A DNA stretch of 64,000 nt from Candidatus Defluviilinea gracilis (GCA_016716235.1 JADJWS010000002.1:372001-436000); one strand, 5' to 3'; shown: positions 40,339 through 48,179, numbered from the stretch's first letter. Numbers and translations are program-made. Notes: generated by a model not told the origin, from the letters alone.

Positions 40339-40737
40339 TTACTTTATAAACTCTTTTAATGCAATCGCTGAACCTGGAAATCGTTGTAATAATTGCTTGT
40401 CCGATGTTACGAGCAATATATTAAGTTGCTGGGCTAGGGCAATGAACTCGCAGTCATAAGCGGTGCAGTCGCTTTTTGAAACCAGTTCAAACACCTTTTC
40501 AGACGAAGGCGCCACCTGCCGGTTTTCTAATGTCAACAAAGCATCCCTCATAATTTCTTGCGCTTGAGATAATTCCATGCCCCGGCGAATGTACCCCGCA
40601 AGAACATTTCGGAATTCGCTTTGCCACAAAGGCGGAACGATCCAATGAGGGTCTTTTGCTAAAACATCTTGCGCTAAAGGTGTTTGGTCGCCCGTAATAA
40701 AGAGATACACGATCAAGTTCGTGTCCGCAACGATCAT
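40339..40737 (-). CDS. vapC: PIN-domain toxin, VapC/FitB type
   Basis: The 132-residue protein is a complete PIN domain, a magnesium-dependent ribonuclease. The acidic residues sit at the expected places: Asp5 in MIVADTNLIVYL, Glu in WQSEFRNVL near residue 41, Asp in CTAYDCEFIALAQ near 94 and Asp in LLVTSDKQLL. Such toxins cut tRNA or rRNA when the antitoxin is lost. Its ATG overlaps the stop of the antitoxin gene by four bases, the normal order for the pair (antitoxin first). The target RNA cannot be read from sequence. Confidence 0.9.
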   Translation of the reverse strand: MIVADTNLIVYLFITGDQTPLAQDVLAKDPHWIVPPLWQSEFRNVLAGYIRRGMELSQAQEIMRDALLTLENRQVAPSSEKVFELVSKSDCTAYDCEFIALAQQLNILLVTSDKQLLQRFPGSAIALKEFIK

Positions 40738-40976
40738 TCCCTGCCCTCGTTGATCAATTTTTCAATTTCATCTGCCGTAATTTTGTATTGGGCGGTGAGT
40801 TCGCGCACCTTTCGGGCGCGTTTCAAGGTTTCTTGAATATCAAGCGGCGGAATGGAAATTGCCTGCTCAAGAATGGACAGGATTTCTCCGTTGATGCTGC
40901 GATGATTGGTCTTTGCCTGATTTCTGATCATGTCATAAACGGCTTCTGGAATATTTTTGATTGTCACAGTGACCAT
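40734..40976 (-). CDS. vapB: Ribbon-helix-helix antitoxin, VapB/FitA type
   Basis: The 80-residue protein begins with an Arc-like ribbon-helix-helix: MVTVTIKNIPEAVYDMIRNQ, then NHRSINGEILSILEQAI. The C-terminal half would wrap the PIN toxin (ETLKRARKVRELTAQYKIT). ATG at 40976 is chosen because GAGG lies six bases upstream and the homologous N-terminus begins here. An in-frame ATG at 41006 lies upstream of the operator and close to the -10 box. The promoter and palindromic operator directly before it fit autorepression by the VapBC complex. Confidence 0.88.
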   Translation of the reverse strand: MVTVTIKNIPEAVYDMIRNQAKTNHRSINGEILSILEQAISIPPLDIQETLKRARKVRELTAQYKITADEIEKLINEGRE

Positions 40977-40987
40977 TTTTGCCTCGC

Positions 40988-41004
40988 GGTTCCATTTTGG
41001 AACC
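40988..41004 (-). promoter_or_regulatory. Palindromic operator of the vapBC pair
   Basis: GGTTCCA-TTT-TGGAACC is a perfect inverted repeat with seven-base arms, lying over the expected transcription start and directly downstream of the -10 box. Confidence 0.65.
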
Positions 41005-41033
41005 ATTATGGTTTACTGGCGATGTTCTGTCAA
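41005..41033 (-). promoter_or_regulatory. Promoter of the vapBC pair
   Basis: On the minus strand a perfect TTGACA (41028-41033) and CATAAT (41005-41010) are separated by 17 bases. Confidence 0.8.
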
Positions 41034-41061
41034 GTGTGATTTTGTTTCTAAACGAAACTGG

Positions 41062-41067
41062 TAAAAT
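41062..41067 (+). promoter_or_regulatory. -10 box of the cystathionine beta-synthase gene
   Basis: TAAAAT, flanked by CTGG and CCAG that could pair, lies 26 bases before the ATG at 41094. AAGGAG at 41083-41088 is the ribosome site. Confidence 0.5.
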
Positions 41068-41093
41068 ACCAGCATCCCAACGAAGGAGCGAGA

Positions 41094-42503
41094 ATGGCAT
41101 TACCCGTCTCAAAGGAAAAACGAGTCTATGACAATATCCTAGGCGCGATGGGGAACACCCCGCTTGTACGATTAGGGAGGATAGCCAGAGATTTACCGGT
41201 TCCGTTGTATGCAAAATTGGAATGGATGAACCCAGGCGGTTCGGTCAAAGACCGGGTTGGGGCGTTCATCATCGAACAGGCTGAAAAGCGCGGAGAGATC
41301 AAACCGGGCGGGACAATCGTTGAGGCGACATCGGGAAACACAGGCGTGGGTCTTGCCATTGCGGCGGCGTTGAAGGGCTATAAAACCATCTTCGTCATGC
41401 CGGATAAAATGAGCAACGAAAAAATTTTGTTGTTACGCGCGTATGGCGCGAAGGTGGTCATCACACCGACAGCGGTTGCGCCGGACGATCCGCGCTCGTA
41501 TTATGAAGTGGCAAAGCGATTCGTCCGCGAAACGCCGAACGCGATCCTTGCCAACCAATATCACAACCCCGATAACCCAAAGACGCACGAACTGACAACC
41601 GGTCCCGAGTTGTGGGATCAGACCGATGGGCGTGTGACCGATGTCATCATCGGCATGGGGACCGGCGGAACGATCACAGGTGTCGGGCGTTTTCTCAAGT
41701 CGAAGAATCCGAAGATCCAAATCGTGGGCGTGGACATCGAAGGCTCGATCCTCACAGAGATTTGGCAAAACAAAGGAACGATTCCCGATGGCGCGTATCC
41801 CAAAACATACAAAGTGGAGGGGATTGGCGAGGACTTTCTTCCAACCGCGCTCGATCTTTCGGTTGTAGATGCCATCGAACGCGCGGGCGACCGCGAATCG
41901 TTTTTGTGGGCGCGTCAACTGGTGAGACAGGAAGGAATCTTTGCAGGCGGCTCGTCTGGGTCGGCGCTGGCTGGCGCGATCAAATATTGTCGTAAGTTAA
42001 GAGGAGCTCGTTTGCCGGTTGTGCTTCTCCCGGATTCGGGCTCGCGTTACCTTTCAAAATTTTACGACGACAAGTGGATGCGCGAGTTCGGTTTCCTCTC
42101 GATGGAATTCGGCGAAACGACGCTGGGCGATCTGCTCATTGCCAAACCCGACAAAGTTTTGTACACCGCCACGATCGGCGATTCAATTCGCAAGGTTGTC
42201 GCCATCATGCACCAGCATGGGATTTCACAAATGCCTGTCGTCGGCGCGGATGGAACGCTTGTCGGCTTGATCGAAGAAGTGGATTTGCTCAATCACATGC
42301 TCGATAAACACGAGCATACACAGGATGAGGCGATCGATCCGCTTGTGCAACACGCTGGCGCAGTTTTTCCCTCAGAGACGTCGCTCGAAGAAGCGATGCC
42401 ATCGTTGAAAGTTGGGCTGGCTCTCATTGTCATCGATAACAGCCGCCCGCTTGGGATCCTCACCAAGATCGATGTGCTGGATTATGTGGCGGGGAAGATC
42501 TAA
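41094..42503 (+). CDS. Cystathionine beta-synthase with C-terminal CBS pair
   Basis: The 469-residue protein has a PLP beta-replacement domain followed by two CBS domains. The PLP lysine is in WMNPGGSVKDRVG near residue 52. The substrate loop is EATSGNTGVGLA and the phosphate loop GMGTGGTITGVGRFL. AGGSSGSALAGA near residue 285 closes the catalytic domain. The CBS pair starts near residue 340 (LYTATIGDSIRKVVAIMHQH) and should sense adenosyl compounds. The fused CBS domains and EGIGEDFLP point to cystathionine beta-synthase, which condenses serine and homocysteine, though cysteine synthase activity is not excluded. It lies 2 kb from the cysM cluster and may give a second route to cysteine. Confidence 0.9.
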   Translation: MALPVSKEKRVYDNILGAMGNTPLVRLGRIARDLPVPLYAKLEWMNPGGSVKDRVGAFIIEQAEKRGEIKPGGTIVEATSGNTGVGLAIAAALKGYKTIFVMPDKMSNEKILLLRAYGAKVVITPTAVAPDDPRSYYEVAKRFVRETPNAILANQYHNPDNPKTHELTTGPELWDQTDGRVTDVIIGMGTGGTITGVGRFLKSKNPKIQIVGVDIEGSILTEIWQNKGTIPDGAYPKTYKVEGIGEDFLPTALDLSVVDAIERAGDRESFLWARQLVRQEGIFAGGSSGSALAGAIKYCRKLRGARLPVVLLPDSGSRYLSKFYDDKWMREFGFLSMEFGETTLGDLLIAKPDKVLYTATIGDSIRKVVAIMHQHGISQMPVVGADGTLVGLIEEVDLLNHMLDKHEHTQDEAIDPLVQHAGAVFPSETSLEEAMPSLKVGLALIVIDNSRPLGILTKIDVLDYVAGKI

Positions 42504-42569
42504 CCGCGCTCATGGCGCCCTTGCGAGTGGAACCGTTTCGGGCGCGATTGGATAGGTCGATCCATGCGA

Positions 42570-42599
42570 AAAGCGGGCGCAATCCGCGTCCGCTTTTTT
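42570..42599 (+). terminator. Terminator after cystathionine beta-synthase gene
   Basis: AAAGCGGGCGC (42570-42580) pairs with GCGTCCGCTTT (42586-42596) around AATCC, followed by a T-run to 42599. Confidence 0.85.
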
Positions 42600-42624
42600 G
42601 ATTCAAACTTTAAGTTTCAAAACC

Positions 42625-42652
42625 TTGACGAGAAATTCATGGCGATTAAAAT
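42625..42652 (+). promoter_or_regulatory. Promoter of the FtsK-like ATPase gene
   Basis: TTGACG (42625-42630) and TAAAAT (42647-42652) are separated by 16 bases. Confidence 0.65.
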
Positions 42653-42667
42653 AGAACATAAGTTCTA
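42652..42667. promoter_or_regulatory. Palindrome TAGAAC-ATAA-GTTCTA, possible LexA box
   Basis: The perfect inverted repeat contains GAAC-N4-GTTC, the core of the Bacillus-type LexA (SOS) operator. It begins at the last base of the -10 box and covers the expected transcription start, where a repressor would block initiation. Ribosome site AAGGAG follows at 42667-42672. Confidence 0.5.
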
Positions 42668-42679
42668 AAGGAGCTTGCC

Positions 42680-43465
42680 ATGACCCACGACAATCATCGT
42701 TACGCACAGCTGTTGGATGCGCGGATGGAACTCAAAGCGGAAGCCGCTGCGCCTCATCCCGCGCCTCTGCCTGCTTTGCCCACCCTCGACCAGATTCTCG
42801 CCCAAATTGGTCCTCTACCGCGCGAAGCATTATTCCTCGGCATGGCTTCAGACGGCTTGCCGGTGTTGTTGAACATGCGCGATCCCGCGGTGGGACCGAT
42901 CCTCATCGCCGGCGACGCCGGTTCGGGGAAGACCGCATTCTTGAAAAACATTGTCCGCGCGCTGTCGTTGACTCATGAACCATCAGAGGTTCAGTTCGGA
43001 GTGATCACGACGCATCTTAATGAGTGGGAAGACGAGAGGATTTCGCCGTATCGCGTGGCGATTTTCTCGGCTCATGAAGATGGCGCGCCGGAGTTGTTGC
43101 TTTCACTTGCCGCATGGGCGCGCGCGAACACAAGCAATAAACAATCCGTGCTTTTGCTGATCGACGATCTCGAGGCAGTGGCAGGATTCGACTTCGACTC
43201 CCTGCAAAACTTGCGCTGGCTCCTCGCGCATGGGGCGTCTCGCCAGGTTTGGGCTTTCCTCACTATGACCGCGCCACGCTATGGAAGAGTCATTTCGTGG
43301 ATTCCCATTTTTCGCACCCGTATTTTTGGGCGAGTTGGCGATGCGCGGATTGCGAACGCGCTTGGCGGAGACGCCTCGTCACGGTTGGACCAGTTGCAGG
43401 TGGCGAACCAGTTTTCCCTGCGCGAGAACGGGAAGTGGCTGAGATTTTGGTCGATGAATTCGTAG
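42680..43465 (+). CDS. Small FtsK/SpoIIIE-like P-loop ATPase
   Basis: The 261-residue protein is a single P-loop ATPase. The Walker A is LIAGDAGSGKTAFLKN near residue 80 and the Walker B VLLLIDDLEAV near residue 160. The motif PLPREALFLGMASDGLPVLL before the P-loop resembles the strand that precedes the ATPase core in FtsK/HerA-type proteins. The C-terminal TRIFGRVGDARIANALGG matches the end of FtsK cores, where released products are discriminated. It lacks membrane helices and the gamma DNA-binding domain. Its role is unknown, perhaps DNA-related, which would agree with the SOS-like palindrome in its promoter. AAGGAG precedes the ATG. Confidence 0.72.
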   Translation: MTHDNHRYAQLLDARMELKAEAAAPHPAPLPALPTLDQILAQIGPLPREALFLGMASDGLPVLLNMRDPAVGPILIAGDAGSGKTAFLKNIVRALSLTHEPSEVQFGVITTHLNEWEDERISPYRVAIFSAHEDGAPELLLSLAAWARANTSNKQSVLLLIDDLEAVAGFDFDSLQNLRWLLAHGASRQVWAFLTMTAPRYGRVISWIPIFRTRIFGRVGDARIANALGGDASSRLDQLQVANQFSLRENGKWLRFWSMNS

Positions 43466-43486
43466 TCCGTCAAATCCAGATTGTGC

Positions 43487-43492
43487 TAAAAT
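43487..43492 (+). promoter_or_regulatory. -10 box of the RRM-protein gene
   Basis: TAAAAT lies about 150 bases before the ATG at 43646. The leader between them has a hairpin CTTCGGCGGT-TGCTTC-ACCGTCGAAG at 43600-43625 and no other gene. Long leaders are common before cold-inducible RNA-binding genes. Confidence 0.45.
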
Positions 43493-43645
43493 TTAGAGGT
43501 CGTTGCATGAGAAATGGCGGTCCGACAATCAGAGGGAAACTCGCTTCCTGGCACCTGGGTGTCTGTGATCACTACGTCATGCACTATCGTTCCGTCTCGC
43601 TTCGGCGGTTGCTTCACCGTCGAAGCCCACACTCAGGAGAATAGC

Positions 43646-43954
43646 ATGGAAGCAAAATTGTATGTCGGTAATCTGCCGTTCAACACAGGCGATGCGGATT
43701 TGCAGGACCTGTTCGCGCAGGCGGGCACGGTGAAGTCGGCGCAGGTCATCCGTGACCGCGCCAGCGGACGTTCCAAGGGCTTTGGCTTTGTGGAGATGAA
43801 TTCGGCTGACGAAGCCCAGAACGCCATCTCCATGTTCCATGGCAAAGATTTCAATGGCCGCGCGATGACCGTGAACATTGCCCGTCCGCGCGAGGAACGT
43901 CCCGGCGGTTTCCGCGGCGGCGACCGTAACCGCGAGCGCCGGCGCGATTACTAA
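43646..43954 (+). CDS. Single-RRM RNA-binding protein
   Basis: The 102-residue protein is one RNA recognition motif with RNP2 LYVGNL and RNP1 KGFGFVEM, followed by a 25-residue tail rich in Arg and Gly (RPGGFRGGDRNRERRRDY). This is the form found in cyanobacteria and other bacteria, where several members are cold-induced. AGGAG eight bases upstream decides the ATG at 43646. The long leader with a hairpin may be a temperature- or structure-controlled element. A strong terminator follows, so it is monocistronic. Confidence 0.93.
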   Translation: MEAKLYVGNLPFNTGDADLQDLFAQAGTVKSAQVIRDRASGRSKGFGFVEMNSADEAQNAISMFHGKDFNGRAMTVNIARPREERPGGFRGGDRNRERRRDY

Positions 43955-43975
43955 GCCATCTCGTTCGGTTTGATG

Positions 43976-44020
43976 TTGAGCCAAATGGGCGGTGCCAGCC
44001 ATTTGGCTCAATTCATTTTT
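43976..44020 (+). terminator. Terminator of the RRM-protein gene
   Basis: TTGAGCCAAATGG (43976-43988) pairs with CCATTTGGCTCAA (43999-44011), followed by TTCATTTTT. Confidence 0.85.
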
Positions 44021-44039
44021 AGCAGGCAAGGTGTATCGA

Positions 44040-44519
44040 ATGATTGAGAATTTGACGATCCGTGAATACATCGACGCTGATTTTGATTCGGTGACGATCT
44101 TGTGGCGTGTTTCTCGTGAAAAATCGTTGCCCGATCTTCAGCGCGAGAAAGGTCATTTCTTCTTCGAAGACCGCGATTATTTTCAAAATCGAATACTGGC
44201 TACGAACAAAGTTTGGGTTGCTGTGACGGACGGTCGTATTGCGGCGTTTATGGCAATGGAAAACGAGTTTATCGACCAGTTATACGTCCGCCCTGATTTT
44301 TGGCGGCAGGGAATTGGCGAAGCGTTGCTCGAACATGCGCGAAAGATCTCGCCTGCGCATCTTTGGCTTTACACGTTGCAGGTCAATCGGAATGCCCGCG
44401 CGTTTTACGAAAAACACGGGTTTATCGCCGAGAAGTTTGGAACAAGCCCGCCGCCCGAAAGCGAGCCTGATGTTGAATATCACTGGCGCAATCCGCCAAT
44501 CGTAAATCGCCAATCGTAA
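44040..44519 (+). CDS. GNAT-family N-acetyltransferase
   Basis: The 159-residue protein is a GNAT acyltransferase. IREYIDADFDSV opens the fold, and FIDQLYVRPDFWRQGIGEAL is motif A with the acetyl-CoA-binding Q-x2-G-x-G/A loop. LQVNRNARAFYEKHGF is motif B. The last residues (IVNRQS) are encoded by the first units of a heptamer tandem repeat, so the natural C-terminus may have been altered by it. ATG at 44040 is the first Met of the domain; an in-frame start at 43992 lies inside the upstream terminator. Acceptor substrate unknown. Confidence 0.85.
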   Translation: MIENLTIREYIDADFDSVTILWRVSREKSLPDLQREKGHFFFEDRDYFQNRILATNKVWVAVTDGRIAAFMAMENEFIDQLYVRPDFWRQGIGEALLEHARKISPAHLWLYTLQVNRNARAFYEKHGFIAEKFGTSPPPESEPDVEYHWRNPPIVNRQS

Positions 44520-44556
44520 ATCGCCAATCGTAAATCGTAAATCGTAAATCGTAAAT
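44494..44556. repeat. Heptamer tandem repeat, nine units
   Basis: Nine 7-bp units run without gap: three CGCCAAT and six CGTAAAT (order C-T-C-T-C-T-T-T-T, where C is CGCCAAT). The first units code for the end of the GNAT protein; the last abut the ATG of alr at 44563. Confidence 0.9.
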
Positions 44557-44562
44557 CGAATC

Positions 44563-45660
44563 ATGCGACCTACCTTCCTTGAAGTAAATCTCACTCAACT
44601 GAAAAAGAACATCGAAGCGATCCGCGCGCGGGTTGCCCCCGCAAAGGTGATGCCGATGGTGAAAGCCAACGCCTATGGGCACGGTGTGGATGGCGTCGCG
44701 CCGTTCATCGAACCCTTTGTGGATTATTTCGGCGTTGCGATCGCGGAGGAGGGAATCCACCTTCGCGCGTTGGGAATCAAAAAGCCGATTCTGGTCGCGG
44801 GCGGGGCGTTTGCGGAACAACTTCCCTTGTTTGCCGAATACGATCTGACGCTGACTGGCTCTTCCATTGCTTTGCTTTCCGCCGCGGAAGACTTCTCTCG
44901 AACTTCGGGCAGGCGCGTCAAAACTCATTTGAAATTCGATACCGGCATGGAGCGTATTGGAGCCCATGAATATGAAGCGCAGGAATTCATCGAGTATTGC
45001 CTGCGCCTCCAGCATGTCGACGTGGAAGGGATGTACACGCATCTCGCCAATTCCGAACTGGCTGACCGCAGTTATTCCTTGATGCAACTGGAGCGTTTTC
45101 AAGGCATCCTGCGCGTGTACGAAAAATTGAGCGAACCCCCGCCCGCGTTAAAACACATGAATAATTCGGGCGGAATTTTGAATCTTCCCGAAGCAAATTT
45201 TGACATGGTGCGCGCGGGTATACTATTCTATGGCGTGTCTCCGGGCGATGAAACGCCGCGCGACCCAACGATCCAGCCAGCATTGACATGGAAATCGAAA
45301 GTGGCTTACTCGAAGCGGACCAAGCCGGGGAGGTCGGTCAGTTATGGCTCGTTGTGGCAGGCTGAAACAGAGACGCGAATCGTCACCGTCCCTTGCGGGT
45401 ATGCCGATGGCTACTTCCGTCGTATGACGAACAAAGCTCAAGTAGTCATACGAGGAAAGAAATATCCGCAAGTGGGCAGGATCTGCATGGATCAATTCAT
45501 GGTCAACACAGGAGACGACGCGGTCGAGACCGGCGAAGAAGTTGTGCTGATGGGCGAGGGGATTTCCACAGCCGATTTTGCCGAATGGATGGGCACGAAT
45601 GAATACGAAGTGTTGACCAGTATCGGCGCGCGCGTGCCGCGCCTGTTCGTGAACGAGTGA
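44563..45660 (+). CDS. alr: Alanine racemase
   Basis: The 365-residue PLP enzyme makes D-alanine for peptidoglycan. The PLP lysine is in MVKANAYGHGVDG near residue 34. KFDTGMERIGAHEYEA, THLANSEL and MVRAGILFYGVSP are the barrel motifs, and the second catalytic base, Tyr, is in VSYGSLWQAE near residue 265. CMDQFMVN closes the C-terminal beta domain. The length is typical. No ribosome site is seen; the heptamer repeat occupies that position, so translation may be leaderless or coupled. lspA follows after a -10-like TAGAAT. Confidence 0.95.
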   Translation: MRPTFLEVNLTQLKKNIEAIRARVAPAKVMPMVKANAYGHGVDGVAPFIEPFVDYFGVAIAEEGIHLRALGIKKPILVAGGAFAEQLPLFAEYDLTLTGSSIALLSAAEDFSRTSGRRVKTHLKFDTGMERIGAHEYEAQEFIEYCLRLQHVDVEGMYTHLANSELADRSYSLMQLERFQGILRVYEKLSEPPPALKHMNNSGGILNLPEANFDMVRAGILFYGVSPGDETPRDPTIQPALTWKSKVAYSKRTKPGRSVSYGSLWQAETETRIVTVPCGYADGYFRRMTNKAQVVIRGKKYPQVGRICMDQFMVNTGDDAVETGEEVVLMGEGISTADFAEWMGTNEYEVLTSIGARVPRLFVNE

Positions 45661-45695
45661 TGATAGAATAGCGCAGTTTTATTTTGAGGTGATGA

Positions 45696-46208
45696 GTGAA
45701 CCGTTTGTTTGAAAAGTATGGAATGCTATTTTTGGTGGCGGGGTTGATCGTCCTGTTCGACCAGTGGACAAAATCGCTGGTGAGAACAAACCTCCCTCTC
45801 GGCGCAACCTGGTTGCCCGAATCGTTGGAATGGCTCAGCCCGTACGCGCGTTTTGTGCACTGGCATAACACCGGGGCCGCGTTCGGTATGTTCCAGAACG
45901 GCGCCATGGTGTTCACGGCGCTTGCCTTCGTGGTGATCGGCGCCATCATTTTTTACTTTCCCCAAGTGGAACAACACGATTGGACTTTGCGGCTTGCCAT
46001 GAGCATGCAACTGGGAGGCGCGCTTGGCAACCTGATCGACCGCCTCATGCGCGAAGGGCGCGTGACCGATTTTATTTCCGTCGGCTCATTTGCGGTGTTC
46101 AACATTGCAGACGCAAGCATCAGCATCGGCACGGCAATCCTTCTGCTGGGCGTCTACTTGCAAGAGCGCGCCGCAAAACGATCAGCCGCCATCCAAGCGA
46201 GCCAATAA
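45696..46208 (+). CDS. lspA: Lipoprotein signal peptidase (signal peptidase II)
   Basis: The 170-residue membrane aspartic peptidase removes signal peptides from diacylglyceryl-modified prolipoproteins. Four hydrophobic helices are visible, with the family motifs FDQWTKSLV, HWHNTGAAFGMF, GGALGNLIDRLMREGRVTDF (first catalytic Asp) and FNIADASISIG (second). The start is GTG at 45696 with a GAGGTGAT site before it. It works after Lgt (58329) on the several lipobox proteins in this window. The rluD-type gene begins one base after its stop. Confidence 0.95.
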   Translation: MNRLFEKYGMLFLVAGLIVLFDQWTKSLVRTNLPLGATWLPESLEWLSPYARFVHWHNTGAAFGMFQNGAMVFTALAFVVIGAIIFYFPQVEQHDWTLRLAMSMQLGGALGNLIDRLMREGRVTDFISVGSFAVFNIADASISIGTAILLLGVYLQERAAKRSAAIQASQ

Positions 46209-46209
46209 C

Positions 46210-47131
46210 GTGACCGTCGAGCGCGTATTCCAAATTCGCTATGACCGACAGCCCGGCGAACGGCTCGACAAATTTTTAGCGGAAGTTCTGCCGGAGTTTT
46301 CGCGCTCGCGGATTCAACAGCTGATCGCAGGCGGATGCGTGGACGTGAACGGTTCGCCCGCCCGTAAGGCTGGTCAGCCCGTAGACGCCGGCGCCGCCCT
46401 TACTGTTCGTGTCCCTCCCGCCGCGCCGACCGATCTGGTCGCGGAACAAATTCCCCTCGATATAATTTTTGAAAACGACGAACTGATGGTGGTGAATAAA
46501 CCGGCGGGCATGGTCGTACACCCTGCGGCGGGACACGCCCGTGGAACGCTGGTTAACGCCGCGCTGGGGCATGACCCGGACATCGAAGGCATCGGAGGCG
46601 AGGAGCGCCCCGGCATCGTCCACCGGCTGGACAAGGATACCTCGGGGCTGATCCTTCTCGCCAAAAACGAACGCGCCCATCGTTGGTTGCAGGACCAATT
46701 CCGCTTACGGAAGGTGGAGAAAACGTATCTCGCGCTGGTAGATGGCAAACCGCCGACTCCATCCGGTCGCGTGGAAACGTTCATTGGCAGGGACCCAAAG
46801 AACCGAAAGCACATGGCGAATGTTTCCAAGACAAAAGGGCGCGAGGCTGTGTCGGAATACAAGACCTTGCAGAGTTTTGAACATCACACCCTGCTCGAGT
46901 TTCATCCCCTGACCCGGGCGCACGCATCAAATCCGTTTACATTGCGCATTTCTGAAATGCCCGATAGCGGGCGATCGCGTGTATGGCAGAAAGAATTCTG
47001 TGTTGCCAATTAAACGACATATCCTTCATGCGCTTCGCTTGAAGATTACTTTGCCATACGAGCGCGAAGCGCGCGTCTTTGAGGCGCCTTTGCCCGGAGA
47101 ACTGATTCAAATATTGAAATATATAGAATAG
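46210..47131 (+). CDS. rluD: RluD-family 23S rRNA pseudouridine synthase, frameshifted near 46915
   Basis: The gene starts at GTG 46210, one base after lspA, with an S4 RNA-binding domain (GERLDKFLAEVLPEFSRSRI) and the RluA-type catalytic motif GIVHRLDKDTSGLIL near residue 138. In the reading frame as given the protein turns into unrelated residues after LLEFHPLT and stops at 47013. If one C of CCC at 46913-46915 is dropped, the expected GRTHQIRLHCAFLKCPIAGD follows, and the frame closes at TAG 47129-47131, giving about 306 residues, the normal length. So the C-terminal motif is intact but out of frame. This is either a real one-base insertion or a sequence error in the CCCGGG run. Confidence 0.88.
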
Positions 47132-47141
47132 GAAATGCGAC

Positions 47142-48179
47142 ATGGAGTACATTGACCTTCGTTCCGATACCGTCACCAAGCCCACGCCTGAGATGCGCGA
47201 GGCGATGGCGGAAGCCGAAGTGGGCGACGATGTGTACGGGGACGATCCAACCGTCAATCGGCTCGAAGCGCTTGCCGCGTCCATGCTGGGCAAAGAGGCT
47301 TCGGTGTTCGTCCCCTCCGGCACGATGGGGAATCTGCTCGCCCTGCTGGTCCACTGCCAGCGCGGAGACGAAGCTATCGTTGGGAGCAAGTCGCATATTT
47401 ACTTAAATGAGGCAGGCGGGATGTCTGCGTTGGGCGGGATTCAACCGAACCCGATCCCAAATCAAAAAGATGGCACGCTTGCGCTGGAGGGGATTCGCAA
47501 CGCGATCCGCCCGGAGGATGTGCACCAACCCATCACGCGCTTGATCTGTATCGAAAACACCCAAAACAATTGCGGCGGGGTGGCGTTATCCGTCGAATAC
47601 ACGCGGCAGGTGGGTGAAATTGCCAGAGCCAACAACTTGAAATTTCACATCGACGGCGCGCGGATTTTCAATGCCGCCGCTGTCTTGGGCGCGGAGGTGA
47701 AAGACCTTGTGTCTCCCGCCGATTCGGTCATGTTTTGTTTGAGCAAGGGGCTGGCTTCGCCGGTCGGTTCGATGCTGGCGGGAACGAAGGCGTTTATCGC
47801 CCGCGCTCGTCACCTGCGGAAGATGCTCGGCGGCGGCATGAGACAAGCCGGCGTTCTTGCCGCGGCGGGGATTGTTTCGCTCGAGAAAATGTCGCGGCGG
47901 GTGGGGGACGATCACGCTCGCGCCAAAAAATTGGCGGATGGTTTGCGTAAGATACCGGGCATCCTGCTCGATGAAGGCGCCCCGTTCACAAACATGGTGT
48001 ACTTCGATATCGCCGACAACGTCCCATTCGACGAAAAACAGTTATGCGAGAAAATGTTAAACCATAAAGTCTTGATTGACTGGGCGGGCGCGCGCCGTAT
48101 TCGTCTGGTGACCCACTATGCGATCGATGATGCGGGAGTTGAGAAAACCGTTCAAGCGTTTACAGAAGTCTTCCGCTAA
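47142..48179 (+). CDS. ltaE: Low-specificity L-threonine aldolase
   Basis: The 345-residue PLP enzyme splits threonine or allo-threonine into glycine and acetaldehyde. It opens with IDLRSDTVTKPTPEMREAMA, a family hallmark, followed by VGDDVYGDDPTVNRLE. FVPSGTMGNLLALL binds the cofactor, the Asp in FHIDGARIFNAA contacts the pyridine nitrogen, and the PLP lysine is in FCLSKGLASPVGS near residue 205. The length is normal. The ATG is ten bases after the restored rluD stop, with GGAAATG as a weak site. Confidence 0.93.
   Translation: MEYIDLRSDTVTKPTPEMREAMAEAEVGDDVYGDDPTVNRLEALAASMLGKEASVFVPSGTMGNLLALLVHCQRGDEAIVGSKSHIYLNEAGGMSALGGIQPNPIPNQKDGTLALEGIRNAIRPEDVHQPITRLICIENTQNNCGGVALSVEYTRQVGEIARANNLKFHIDGARIFNAAAVLGAEVKDLVSPADSVMFCLSKGLASPVGSMLAGTKAFIARARHLRKMLGGGMRQAGVLAAAGIVSLEKMSRRVGDDHARAKKLADGLRKIPGILLDEGAPFTNMVYFDIADNVPFDEKQLCEKMLNHKVLIDWAGARRIRLVTHYAIDDAGVEKTVQAFTEVFR

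Noticed and set aside
44494..44556. CRISPR array
   Set aside because: The repeat unit is 7 bp without spacers, and no cas genes are near.
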